DNA from: Larkinella arboricola
GTDB lineage: Bacteria > Bacteroidota > Bacteroidia > Cytophagales > Spirosomataceae
Assembly (NCBI RefSeq): GCF_003259745.1
Contig: NZ_QLMC01000002.1
Location: 856,272 to 920,271, forward strand
Length of the DNA stretch: 64,000 nucleotides
Reading direction: 5' to 3'
Part shown: positions 1 through 7,814 of the stretch, one piece after another
Position numbering within the stretch: position 1 is the first letter of the stretch
Layout of the letters: each line of letters starts with the position of its first letter
The notes under the pieces: generated by a model
Told to the model about the DNA's origin: nothing
What the model saw: only the letters and a program-made list of their open reading frames with translations
The model's database searches: none
Position numbers and translations under genes: made by a program

Positions 1-296
1 ACACCGTTGTCTTTGCAGCGCATCATCAACTCCTTAAGATAAGTAGCATCCTGCGCTTTGTCTTTGAAAAACTGGTTGACGTATTCAACGATTTCAATAC
101 CAAATTCTTTTTTGGCAAGCCCCGGAAAGTCGAGATTCGTGAATTGTTTCGCAAACAGGGCTTTGTGAAGTGACCATTCGGCCAGCGAAATTTCGAAGAA
201 CGATTTTTTTGCTGCGGTTTCGGCCAGAACGGGCAGGGCTGCCGAAGCGGCTGTCAGCGCGCCGAGTTGTTTTAAAAAATTGCGACGTGAAAACAT
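1..296 (-). CDS. Secreted sugar phosphate isomerase/epimerase-like protein, 3' part outside window
   Basis: Only the first 98 or so codons are present; the gene continues past the left edge. The protein opens with a Tat-like signal ([17 protein letters not shown]), a twin-arginine followed by a hydrophobic stretch ending in ALA-type residues. The mature N-terminus ([16 protein letters not shown], then [12 protein letters not shown]) matches the first beta strand and helix of the xylose-isomerase-like TIM-barrel family (AP endonuclease 2 superfamily) that Cytophagales export to the periplasm. The start is the ATG just before the twin-arginine motif. The exact substrate cannot be told from the fragment; sugar acid or inositol metabolism is usual for the family. 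Confidence 0.7.
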   Translation of the reverse strand, partial: MFSRRNFLKQLGALTAASAALPVLAETAAKKSFFEISLAEWSLHKALFAKQFTNLDFPGLAKKEFGIEIVEYVNQFFKDKAQDATYLKELMMRCKDNG

Positions 297-616
297 AGAA
301 GTTGAGGTTAGCGGTTCCCAACGTGGGATGCATTGTGTGGCAAGATAACGAAAAAGGTTGGCTTGATGGAGGTTTCCAGAGGGCAGTATTAGTTATGGCC
401 CGTAATGCGTTGATTTTCGCTACTTTTCAGACGAAACAACCACTGTTAGACGATAAATTTGGAGGTACTCAGAGACTGTTCAAATGATAGTCTCCGCTTA
501 GCCATTATTTTTGCTGATGGAGCTTGTCCATTTGCCAGAGTTAGAGAGGAATAGACAACTCACAGATCTGCGAGAGAAGGGTATAATGTAGTTAAACAGG
601 GTGAATTTAAGAAAGA
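297..616. other. Intergenic, no gene recognised
   Basis: This 320-base stretch separates the leftward isomerase-like gene from the rightward AT-rich unknown. It contains a small CCCA/TGGG inverted repeat about 20 bases upstream of the isomerase start. A 61-codon open frame (302-487) has no family resemblance and is treated as noise. Base composition shifts from GC-rich to AT-rich across the stretch, marking the edge of the accessory patch. Confidence 0.5.
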
Positions 617-1150
617 ATGAAGAGACGTAACAAAGCCGAGACCAATAGGACTAAAATGCTAAAAATAGCAGGAATAATAGTGGTATTAGGTTTTGTTTTT
701 TATTCAGTAATAAATGCCTTGACAGTTGATGGTGTAAAGTCATTCTATTGCTTGTCAGATGATAAATGTATCACTGTCTGGAAAAGAGCAAATGGAGAAG
801 TATATATAATACCTGGTAGATATGAAACTAATAATAATCCCACTGTAAGTTACATAAGAACTATTAATAAGCAATTTTTAACATTATATTTTTCGGATCA
901 GAAGGAGCTCTCTTATAAAATAATAGTCAGAGATGAAGGGAATTTAGAAAGTAATCAAAAAAGGTATACAATAAAAAATAATGCACAAGCAGAATGGCAG
1001 TTTTTAGAATATTCTGATAAAAACTATAAGTCTATCCTTTATAAGTCAAATGCTACTAAGTTTAAAGATGTTAATGAAGAAACTGATTATTTAAGTATTA
1101 GTATAGAGGAGAACTATGCAATCGATAAAACAGGTAATAAATTAAATTAA
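617..1150 (+). CDS. Unknown AT-rich single-pass membrane protein
   Basis: 177 residues, not recognised. A basic N-terminus (MKRRNKAETNRTK) is followed by one transmembrane segment at about residues 15-35 (MLKIAGIIVVLGFVFYSVI). The rest is a soluble, Lys/Asn/Tyr-rich domain, probably outside the cytoplasm, with one cysteine pair (YCLSDDKC, about residues 49-56) that could form a disulphide. Codon use is strongly AT-biased: the 60-base line 661-720 has only 15 G or C, unlike the housekeeping genes further right, so horizontal acquisition is inferred. The ATG follows AAGAA, and no canonical promoter was found. Confidence 0.6.
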   Translation: MKRRNKAETNRTKMLKIAGIIVVLGFVFYSVINALTVDGVKSFYCLSDDKCITVWKRANGEVYIIPGRYETNNNPTVSYIRTINKQFLTLYFSDQKELSYKIIVRDEGNLESNQKRYTIKNNAQAEWQFLEYSDKNYKSILYKSNATKFKDVNEETDYLSISIEENYAIDKTGNKLN

Positions 1151-1170
1151 GAAGATACCTATATGACGCT

Positions 1171-1293
1171 TTACTGATCATCTAGAAAAAGTTCAGGAAG
1201 CTGGCCATCTGCGGAAACGTACTGCTCCCAACTCTGTTTTATAACTTTCGTGGTTGTTGTAAAAGCCGGTTGAGCATCCTCTGGGTCATTTCT
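1171..1293 (-). pseudogene. C-terminal remnant of an unidentified gene
   Basis: On the minus strand an open segment of about 40 codons reads like a real protein end (AFTTTTKVIKQSWEQYV, then SADGQLPELFLDDQ and a stop). It is cut off upstream by an in-frame TAG and has no start codon. It is interpreted as the tail of a gene destroyed when this region was rearranged. The family was not recognised. The 60-bp palindrome lies 140 bases to its right. Confidence 0.3.
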
Positions 1294-1434
1294 CTATGCG
1301 ATTTTAGATCGCTTTACGACATTTTCTTGTATTGTTTTTTGTAGGGCGTATTTAAGACTTTTACAATGGAATGGAATTAATAGTCTGACTATTATTCAAT
1401 CATCTGTTCATAAGGCCAAACAGTAAGCTAATGT

Positions 1435-1494
1435 GCACTTCAATCCTTTTTAATAAACGTTGTATACAACGTTTATTAAAAAGGATTGAAGTGC
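1435..1494. repeat. Perfect 60-bp palindrome with no spacer
   Basis: Each base from 1435 to 1464 pairs with its partner from 1494 down to 1465. The outer arm begins GCACTTCAATCC and the centre is GTATAC. There are 30 pairs with no mismatch and no loop. It is not followed by a T-run typical of a terminator. The rest of 1294-1648 is AT-rich, contains an 8-bp inverted repeat at 1378-1394 (TAATAGTC, T, GACTATTA), and shows no gene. Possible readings are a mobile-element junction, a resolved hairpin or replication-related site, or an assembly artefact. Confidence 0.95.
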
Positions 1495-1648
1495 GTTCTG
1501 AAAAGTGAACTATTGAAAATAGCGTGATTGTGCAATATGAAACATTAGTCAATTTTAATGTCTAAGGTACGCTGACGGTTGGGAACCATCTCGGGCTCAA
1601 AGCTACCATTACAGTCGCGCATCTATAGGATCACTACATATAAGCCGT

Positions 1649-2038
1649 TTATTTTACTACAGTGGCTTCCAATTCAACTTTTAGCGTTTCAAAAAGACTT
1701 TTTACTTCCAATACGGTGGATGTCTGTTTGATATTGTTTTTAGTTATCCAATCTTGAATGATGTCAAAATTTTCAAGTAATTCAGTGTTTGAAATTGTGT
1801 AAATATTTAATCTTACAATGTTTTTCAAGTCATAGTCAGCTTTCCGAATAACTTTTTCTAAATTTTGAATGGTCTGGATTAATTGCGAACGCATATTCTC
1901 GTTACTTGAAATACCTTCATCACTAATAGCTGTTTGTCCTGAAACGTATAAAGTGGCTTCAATATTTTTTACTTCTACTGCTTGTACATAATTTCTTGCA
2001 TCTTGCCAGGACCAGGGATTGATAATGTTTTTTTCCAT
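1649..2038 (-). CDS. RidA/YjgF-like protein lacking the deaminase arginine
   Basis: 129 residues, the usual length for the Rid (YjgF/YER057c/UK114) family of small trimeric enzymes and ligand-binding proteins. Family features seen: an N-terminal strand ending LYVSGQTAI, a central helix (LIQTIQNLEKVIRKADYDL), and the NIVRLNIYT strand. In the region that carries the catalytic Arg of RidA enamine deaminases (PARSxVxV in the family) this protein reads QTSTVLEV, so the arginine is absent. Reactive-enamine deaminase activity is therefore unlikely. It sits 80 bases downstream of a Crp/Fnr regulator on the same strand, both AT-rich, and may be its target or partner (inference). Confidence 0.8.
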   Translation of the reverse strand: MEKNIINPWSWQDARNYVQAVEVKNIEATLYVSGQTAISDEGISSNENMRSQLIQTIQNLEKVIRKADYDLKNIVRLNIYTISNTELLENFDIIQDWITKNNIKQTSTVLEVKSLFETLKVELEATVVK

Positions 2039-2118
2039 TGCTTGATTTGTTTAAATTTTACATCAATTTATTTGATGCAAAATTCCCACTATCTTTTGTG
2101 ATATAGGTGTGACCGAAA

Positions 2119-2760
2119 TCACTTTCTTTGGCTTCTTTTATACAATCGGCTTAGCGTTTCTCTCGAAACGCCAAGATATAAGGATAAAACAGATTTTGGG
2201 ATTCTTTGCAAAAGCGACGGGTATAACTGCAGAAATTGTTCGTATCGTTCTTTAGGACTGCTTTTCAATAGGGAAAGAATCCTGTTTTGACTGGCGATAT
2301 GCCCTTTTATGGATTTGTCAAGGAAATAATTTGACAAGTTGTATTTAACCAATATCGTGAGGTAATCATCAAAACTCAAACCGTAAGTTTCTGTGTCTTC
2401 TATGCATTGAAGGGCTAATGATGATTTGGTCTGGTTGTAAAAAGCAGAAAAGTCTGTTTCCCACCAATTTTCATGAGCGAATGATAAAATAAATTCTTTA
2501 TTATCATTATCAAAATAGGAGAGTTTAACTAAGCCCGATTGAATAAAATAAACGTGCTTAACAATACTGTTTTCTGTAATAATAAAATCTCCTTTTTTGT
2601 ATTTATTATACTGAAAAAGGTCTTTTATCTCAAGAAACTCATTATCAGTAAGGCTCTTAAATAAGTCTGTGTCATTTTTTTTGATAGAACTGTCCATTTT
2701 TAATATAATTTTCTTCCCCAAAATTGTTTTGGTTTCTGCTTCTGTTCGACTTTGTTGCAT
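2119..2760 (-). CDS. Crp/Fnr family transcriptional regulator
   Basis: 213 residues from the first ATG; the internal ATG at 2697 (MDSSIKK) would give a 192-residue protein, closer to the usual Bacteroidota length, and may be the true start. A cyclic-nucleotide-binding-like beta roll covers about residues 45-135 (YKKGDFIITENS, VYFIQSGLVKLSYF). A short C-terminal helix-turn-helix follows (LSLYLGVSRETLSRLYKR). The phosphate-binding RxS motif of true cAMP receptors is not visible, so the ligand is unknown. It lies upstream of the RidA-like gene on the same strand and shares its AT-rich codon use, suggesting joint acquisition. Confidence 0.85.
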   Translation of the reverse strand: MQQSRTEAETKTILGKKIILKMDSSIKKNDTDLFKSLTDNEFLEIKDLFQYNKYKKGDFIITENSIVKHVYFIQSGLVKLSYFDNDNKEFILSFAHENWWETDFSAFYNQTKSSLALQCIEDTETYGLSFDDYLTILVKYNLSNYFLDKSIKGHIASQNRILSLLKSSPKERYEQFLQLYPSLLQRIPKSVLSLYLGVSRETLSRLYKRSQRK

Positions 2761-2787
2761 TGTTAAATTAGTAGCCTTTGGGCAGCC

Positions 2788-3015
2788 TTAGGCATACCTA
2801 GACTGGGGAATCGGTTTAAGAATGTGGTGGGAAATATTATTCGGTCGTTTGGTCAATCGGTTCAACATCAACGCACAGTTTATCCACATCAGCCATGATT
2901 CTGCACGGCTGGTCGTCTGTTCACACTCTTTAGTGATCCTCCGAAAATGGTTTAACCATGCAAAAGTTCGTTCTACAGCCGCAATCCGGCCATCGTTTTC
3001 TAAGCGGGATAAATC
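2788..3015 (-). pseudogene. IS5-type DDE transposase, C-terminal remnant
   Basis: The minus strand encodes GRIAAVERTFAWLNHFRRI, then an ESWLMWINCALMLNRL helix and a stop at 2788-2790. The ERTFAWL..FRR block, carrying the catalytic Glu, is the hallmark C-terminal motif of IS5-group transposases. Upstream of about 3015 the frame is broken by a stop, and the first two catalytic Asp residues are not recoverable. No terminal inverted repeats were identified. The coding end lies 28 bases from the Crp/Fnr start codon, so the element probably entered just upstream of that gene. Confidence 0.7.
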
Positions 3016-3696
3016 CTTTTATCCAAAAGGGCTTCAAGATGACTTCAAAAAGCAATTTAGATGCTGTCGTTGAAATTTCTGCCAGTGATAAAGAGAAAGT
3101 GGTTCTGAATCATCTACGATAAATTGTAGACAGGCTACCCTATAAGCAGTGGCTATGGCAAAAGTCTGGTAGGGGCCAGAAAGTGGGGTTTGTTAGCTAT
3201 TTACTGGCTATGGATTAGCTTGAAAACGCCGATTTTAGAGCCACTTAGCGTGGGTAGCGACTTTTGTAACAGCCACTATTTTTATATTATTCCAGTCATT
3301 CCGAACAAGGTGTGGTTCAGGAAAATATCTGGGGTCCGTGTGGAAACTGCGAATCTTAAATTGATCGATATCCACTACGTACTTTTTGAGTTTATCCTTA
3401 GCTTCTTCAATTGATACATGTTCCGGAAACGAATACCATGAAAGTAGTCCTATAGATGCGCTACCGATATTACTAATCGAAAAATTGATGACAACTAATA
3501 AGTTGAACCAGTGTACTTTATAACTAGCTAAGAAATGGGCAAACAGTCGCGAATGTTGTGAACCATCACAAACAAACACGCTATGCTGGCTGGCTCGAAG
3601 CCGCCTTTCAGGAACAAACCGTTAAACCGGGTATTGATACCGCTTAATAACCTCCCCAGTTTTATGGCAAATTCCCCTGGAATTCCCCTGGAAAGG
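3016..3696. other. Degraded region with coding fragments
   Basis: No intact recognisable gene. On the plus strand about 3139-3225 reads VDRLPYKQWLWQKSGRGQK in a frame closed by stops on both sides; it resembles a fragment of another transposase, without certainty. A minus-strand frame at 3235-3579 (114 codons; two possible membrane stretches and a tail containing YSFPEHVSIEEAKDKLKKY) could be a small unknown gene or a remnant. A 36-codon plus-strand tail (RYAGWLEAAFQEQTVKPG, stop at 3645-3647) looks like the end of a lost gene. A tandem AATTCCCCTGG duplication lies at about 3670-3690. Together these look like a decayed insertion site. Confidence 0.45.
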
Positions 3697-3732
3697 AAAA
3701 AGGGCCTCAGCATCGAATGCGGGGCCCTTTTT
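3697..3732. terminator. Bidirectional rho-independent terminator
   Basis: Stem AAAAAGGGCC (3697-3706) pairs with GGCCCTTTTT (3723-3732) around a 16-base loop. A/T runs lie on both sides, so it can stop transcription from either direction. It separates the decayed region from the CDF gene. Confidence 0.8.
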
Positions 3733-3870
3733 AACCGGGATATGAATACAACCTGAATTAAGTATCTCGTTTGAGCACTAAATTCTCTCCGAAAATTACA
3801 AAAAAGAATATATTCACCAAGCTTTTTAAAAGGAATTTTATGAATTTTTTGAAAACGGAAAGGTTAAACG

Positions 3871-4869
3871 TTACGCCGATTCGGTAACAAAGTGCTTCTG
3901 ATTGGTAGAGATATTCGCGATTGTCCACACAATGTCGCCGGAAAAAGTGTGCGCCCGGACCGGGCAATCAGTGATGCGGCAATAGGAGCAGCATTCGGGT
4001 AGGCAAGGGTCCGCATGAACGAAAATTTCAACCTCTGTAGCGATTTCCTGTTTGAGAAGCCCCTCATACTCATGAACTTCCTGATGAACCTGCGCCAGCG
4101 TCCAGTAATACGGCAACGTCAGGTGGCAGTCGATGTGCAGGTCGGCGCCGTAGCGCTGGGCGCGCATGTTATGGACGTCAATCCAGTTACGGCGTTTGTG
4201 CTGGTTAAGAATAGTCAGAATGCGCTGGAGCAGGGATAGGTCGGTTTCGTCCATCAACCCCGCCACCGAATGCCGGATCAGACCAAAACCGTTCCAGATG
4301 ATGACCGCCGACAGAATCAGTGACAGAACGCCGTCCAACCAGGCCAGACCGGTTAACTCAATGAAGCCCAGACCCGCCAGAACCATGACGCTGCTCAAAC
4401 TATCAATCAGCAGGTGTCGGCCATCGGCCATAAGCGTAATCGAGTTCGTAGAGCGCCCATTTCGGATGAGCAGCCAGCCCACCAGAGCATTGGCAACGGC
4501 GGTCAGACCAATTAACGCGACGCCCCAGCCCAAGTACGTGATGGGCTGCGGATTGGAAAACGATTCAATCGCCTGAAAAATAATAAACCCGCCCGCCGAC
4601 AGAATCAGAGCGCCTTCAAACCCGGACGAAAAAAACTCAATTTTGCCGTGACCATAGGGATGGTTCCGGTCGCGGGGCAAACCCGAAAGGTAAATACTGT
4701 AGAGAGCAAACCCGCTGGCAATGACGTTGATAATGGATTCCAGGGCATCGGTCAGCACCGCCGTTGAGGAGGTCAGCCACCAGGCCGCGAATTTGAGCAG
4801 CATCAGGGCAACGCTCAGAACCAGCGAGATGGTCATCCATTTGTATTTCGTGCGCTGACTGGGTTGCAT
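3871..4869 (-). CDS. Cation diffusion facilitator (CDF) metal efflux transporter
   Basis: 332 residues in the inner membrane, predicted to exchange a divalent metal (Zn, Fe, Mn, Co or Cd) for protons. About six transmembrane helices fill residues 12-210. Family motifs seen: STAVLTDALESIINV in TM2 (D41), HPYGHGK at about 70-76 in the loop, and MADGRHLLIDSLSS in TM5 with the His/Asp metal ligands. A cytoplasmic ferredoxin-like domain follows (DLHIDCHLTLP). The C-terminus carries an extra cysteine-rich tail (DPCLPECCSYCRITDCPVR) resembling a metal or cluster-binding module. The start ATG sits 26 bases after a -7-like TACCTTTG on the minus strand. Confidence 0.9.
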   Translation of the reverse strand: MQPSQRTKYKWMTISLVLSVALMLLKFAAWWLTSSTAVLTDALESIINVIASGFALYSIYLSGLPRDRNHPYGHGKIEFFSSGFEGALILSAGGFIIFQAIESFSNPQPITYLGWGVALIGLTAVANALVGWLLIRNGRSTNSITLMADGRHLLIDSLSSVMVLAGLGFIELTGLAWLDGVLSLILSAVIIWNGFGLIRHSVAGLMDETDLSLLQRILTILNQHKRRNWIDVHNMRAQRYGADLHIDCHLTLPYYWTLAQVHQEVHEYEGLLKQEIATEVEIFVHADPCLPECCSYCRITDCPVRAHTFSGDIVWTIANISTNQKHFVTESA

Positions 4870-4894
4870 GTAGTCAATGGTGGGTAATAGCCTG

Positions 4895-4933
4895 CAAAGG
4901 TAGCAAAGTGTAAAGGATTTCTCGTTACCTTTG
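4895..4933. promoter_or_regulatory. Back-to-back -7 elements for the CDF and Nudix genes
   Basis: TACCTTTG occurs on the minus strand at 4902-4895 (toward the CDF gene) and on the plus strand at 4926-4933 (toward the Nudix gene), fitting the Bacteroidota TAnnTTTG -7 consensus. No good TTTG -33 element stands at the expected spacing for either. The plus-strand element ends only 5 bases before the Nudix ATG, which would imply an almost leaderless message. Confidence 0.5.
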
Positions 4934-4938
4934 TCGTC

Positions 4939-5487
4939 ATGGAGTTTACCGAAAATCCCTGGAAAACGCTTACTTCAACGATTGCGTACGAAAATAACTG
5001 GCTGAAGATCAGGCATGAGGAGGTCGTAACGCCGTCAAACACACCCGGAATCTACGGCGTGGTCAGTTTCAAGAACAAAGCCGTTGTGGTGGTGCCCATT
5101 GATCAGGACGGGTATACGTACCTGGTCGGTCAATACCGGTATCCACTCGAAGAATATTCCTGGGAAGTGCCGGAAGGTGGGGCACCCATCGGCACGGACA
5201 TGCTTGAATCGGCTCAGCGGGAACTGAAAGAAGAAACCGGTCTGGAAGCCGGGAAATGGACCCCAATTGGCCGGATTCATACTTCCAATTCGGCCACCGA
5301 CGAAGAAGGATTTCTCTACATCGCCGAAGAACTGAAGCAGGGGGAGCATGAGCCGGAAGAAACTGAACAATTGCAAATCCGGCGGGTTTTACTGTCAGAT
5401 GCCGTTCAAATGGTAATGGATAACCAGATAACCGACGCGCTCAGTGTCTGCGCCCTGCTGAAAGTGGCGCGGTTGAAACAGATTTGA
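4939..5487 (+). CDS. Nudix hydrolase, ADP-ribose pyrophosphatase-like
   Basis: 182 residues, cytoplasmic. It has the layout of the ADP-sugar pyrophosphatase group: an N-terminal dimerisation part (TSTIAYENNWLKIRHEEV), the YRYPLEEYSWEVPEGG strand, the Nudix helix QRELKEETGL, then a C-terminal acidic stretch. The catalytic REUxEExGU core is intact. The first Glu of the Nudix box (G-x5-E) is replaced by Thr (GGAPIGTD), which affects a structural rather than a metal-binding position in characterised enzymes. The LysE-type exporter gene starts 7 bases after the stop, so the two are probably co-transcribed. Confidence 0.88.
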   Translation: MEFTENPWKTLTSTIAYENNWLKIRHEEVVTPSNTPGIYGVVSFKNKAVVVVPIDQDGYTYLVGQYRYPLEEYSWEVPEGGAPIGTDMLESAQRELKEETGLEAGKWTPIGRIHTSNSATDEEGFLYIAEELKQGEHEPEETEQLQIRRVLLSDAVQMVMDNQITDALSVCALLKVARLKQI

Positions 5488-5494
5488 GAGTACA

Positions 5495-6130
5495 ATGATT
5501 TTAGCGATTTTATACGGTTTAGTTGCAGGAATTTTACTTTGTCTGACGTTTGGAACCGTATTTTTTTCACTCCTGCAAAACAGCGTTGACAACGGCTATC
5601 GCTCCGGAATCAAGATTGCGTTCGGTGTGGTAGTCTGCGACGCCATTTTCGTGGTCTGCGCCCTGTTCGGCACGGCTTTTTTACCCCAAATTGACGGCTT
5701 TGAGTTATACCTGACCTTATTTGGCGTTGTGCTGCTGATGGCAATGGGCATTGCCAATCTCTTTAAAGGAACGCCCCGTCTGGCGTATCCGAAAACCCGT
5801 TTCGGTAATTTTATCTATTATTTTTCGACGGGTTTTGTCCTGAATGCTATCAATCCGATCAATTTTATCACCTGGGTAACGCTGGCGGCTTACCTGACCA
5901 ACTCCCTGCATTACAGCCCGGCTGAATGCTATGTGTTTATGACGGCGAGTCTGGTCGGTATTTTTGCCACCGAGTCGGCCCTGGCCATCTTTGCGCACAA
6001 ACTGAAACGGTTTTTTACGCCCAAAGTGGTCCTGACCTTCAACCGGGTCACTGGCATCGTCTTTATTTTTATCGCCCTGCAACTGGCCTGGACCCGGCTT
6101 TACGATCCGCTGGTGGCTATGTTAAAATAG
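5495..6130 (+). CDS. LysE/RhtB family amino acid exporter
   Basis: 211 residues with five or six hydrophobic segments and the family's typical internal motif FVLNAINPINFITWVTL at about residues 112-128, matching the conserved N-P-x-x-x-x-F-W region of LysE translocators. It should act in the inner membrane, exporting amino acids or small metabolites; the substrate cannot be read from sequence. It follows the Nudix gene by 7 bases. The 100 bases after it, before the convergent GH3 gene, show no clear terminator. Confidence 0.85.
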   Translation: MILAILYGLVAGILLCLTFGTVFFSLLQNSVDNGYRSGIKIAFGVVVCDAIFVVCALFGTAFLPQIDGFELYLTLFGVVLLMAMGIANLFKGTPRLAYPKTRFGNFIYYFSTGFVLNAINPINFITWVTLAAYLTNSLHYSPAECYVFMTASLVGIFATESALAIFAHKLKRFFTPKVVLTFNRVTGIVFIFIALQLAWTRLYDPLVAMLK

Positions 6131-6232
6131 CCACCTTCTGTGCAGGGGCTCCCGGAAGCTACCTGGACACGGCCCCACGCGGTGTACGGAAGGGATATTC
6201 CGAGTGAGCAGACAGGACTACACTTGCCTGGT

Positions 6233-7801
6233 TTAGCGGACCGATTGCGGTTCGATGCCCTGCGTTTTGAGGAAGCCTTCCCAGTCCGAAATCAGGTTGT
6301 TCTTCAGAACGCGCGGGAATTTGTTCTGGCCACCTAGTTTGCCCTTCGCTTCCATCCATTTATAAAAAGTTGCCGAAGGCAGCACCGTTACAAACACATC
6401 CTTGAGGGCGTGCCGCCGTTCAACGGCATAATCGTCGTTTAGCTCCTTCAGTTTGGCGTCGATTAAATTTTTTAAAACCGTTTCATCCACCGGATCGTCG
6501 GTACCGATATACCAGTGGTGGGCAAACAGGGTATCCTGCGAAATACCGGCCACCGTAAACTCCCGAACGTTGATTTTCAGTTCATGTGAAGCCAGCTCGA
6601 CGGCTTTGTTCATGTTGTCGACTGAGAGGTGTTCTCCGCACAGACTCAGGAAGTGTTTGGTCCGGCCGGTAATGACAATTTCGCAGCGTTTTTTGGAAAC
6701 AAACCGGATGGTGTCGCCAATCAGATACCGCCACGCACCCGAAACCGTCGAAATCAACAGGGCGTATTCCCGGCCTTCTTCCACCTCGTCGATCATCAGC
6801 GTCTGGGGTTTGGCCACCACCTCACCCTCGGCGTTGAAGTTCTCGTCATTAAAAGGGATAAATTCAAAGAAAATGCCGTTATCCAGCACCAGTTGCATCC
6901 CTTCCGCATCGGGGTGACTCTGGTAGGCAATGAAGCCTTCCGAAGCCAGGTACGTTTCAATGTAGGTGATGGGATGCGCCAGCAGCCGTTCAAAGCCTTT
7001 CCGATACGGTTCAAACGAAACCCCGCCGTGGCAGAAAACCATCAGGTTCGGCCAGATGTCGTGGATGGTTTTGACCTTATAATGGGCAATGATTTTCTCC
7101 ATCAGCAACTGAATCCAGGCCGGAACGCCCACGACGAAGCCAATGTCCCACTGCGAAGCCTGCTCCGTAATTTCGTCCAGTTTCAGCGCCCAGTCCTGTT
7201 CCTGCGCAATCTCTTTGCCGGGTTTGTAAAACTTCTGAAACCAGAACGGAATCTGCTTGGCCTGAATCCCGCTCAGGTCGCCTTCAAAGTGGTTGTCGCG
7301 GTAGTTGAGCCGGGTGCTTCCGCCGAGCATCAGCATGCCTTTTTCGTAAAGCTGGGAGGGGAGGTGCTGGTAGCGGCTCAGACTCAGAATTTGCCGAATG
7401 CTGGTTTTCTGAATCGCTTTGGTCATGGCTTTGGTCACCGGAATGGATTTCGAAGCCGCTTCCGAGGTGCCGGAGCTCAGCGCAAAATACGTTACCCGTC
7501 CGGGCCAGCAAACATTTTTTTCACCCTTGATGGAGCGGTGCCACCACTCTTTGTAAATCCGGTTGTAATCGTAAATAGGAACGTTCTCCTGGTACTTCCG
7601 GTAAAACTCCTTGCCCTCGTCGAAAAAAGCGGCATTCTCAATGTCTTCAAACTGAAAGGCCTGGCCAAACTGCGTATAGCGGGCTTTACCAATCAGCTTG
7701 ATAAACGTTTTTTTCTGTAATTTCAGAGGATTCAGCTTTTTCCGTCTGACTATGTTGGTCAACGAAATCCCTCGTTTCAATAAGCTTCCTAAAAAGGCCA
7801 T
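6233..7801 (-). CDS. GH3 auxin-responsive promoter family protein (acyl-adenylate enzyme)
   Basis: 522 residues, full length for bacterial GH3 proteins. GH3 enzymes in plants adenylate carboxylic acids and conjugate them to amino acids; the bacterial relatives are uncharacterised. Seen: a nucleotide-binding segment FALSSGTSEAASKSIPVT (about residues 107-124), VFCHGGVSFEPY near 255, YLASEGFIAYQ (motif 2-like), LISTVSGAWRYLIGDTIRF (motif 3-like, with the ATP-contacting Asp) and ITGRTKHFLSLCGEHLS. All ANL-type ATP motifs therefore appear present. It follows surE by 13 bases on the same strand and probably shares its transcript. Confidence 0.9.
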   Translation of the reverse strand: MAFLGSLLKRGISLTNIVRRKKLNPLKLQKKTFIKLIGKARYTQFGQAFQFEDIENAAFFDEGKEFYRKYQENVPIYDYNRIYKEWWHRSIKGEKNVCWPGRVTYFALSSGTSEAASKSIPVTKAMTKAIQKTSIRQILSLSRYQHLPSQLYEKGMLMLGGSTRLNYRDNHFEGDLSGIQAKQIPFWFQKFYKPGKEIAQEQDWALKLDEITEQASQWDIGFVVGVPAWIQLLMEKIIAHYKVKTIHDIWPNLMVFCHGGVSFEPYRKGFERLLAHPITYIETYLASEGFIAYQSHPDAEGMQLVLDNGIFFEFIPFNDENFNAEGEVVAKPQTLMIDEVEEGREYALLISTVSGAWRYLIGDTIRFVSKKRCEIVITGRTKHFLSLCGEHLSVDNMNKAVELASHELKINVREFTVAGISQDTLFAHHWYIGTDDPVDETVLKNLIDAKLKELNDDYAVERRHALKDVFVTVLPSATFYKWMEAKGKLGGQNKFPRVLKNNLISDWEGFLKTQGIEPQSVR

Positions 7802-7814
7802 CGGTCCAGTGGAT

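Noticed and set aside
302-487. 61-codon open frame upstream of the AT-rich unknown gene
   Set aside because: No start context, no similarity and mixed composition across the island boundary.
3739-3870. AT-rich stretch between terminator and CDF gene considered as a gene
   Set aside because: Open frame there overlaps the CDF 3' end in another frame and has no features.
6629-7720. 363-codon plus-strand open frame
   Set aside because: It lies antisense to the intact GH3-family gene and has the composition of a shadow frame in GC-rich DNA; no family features.
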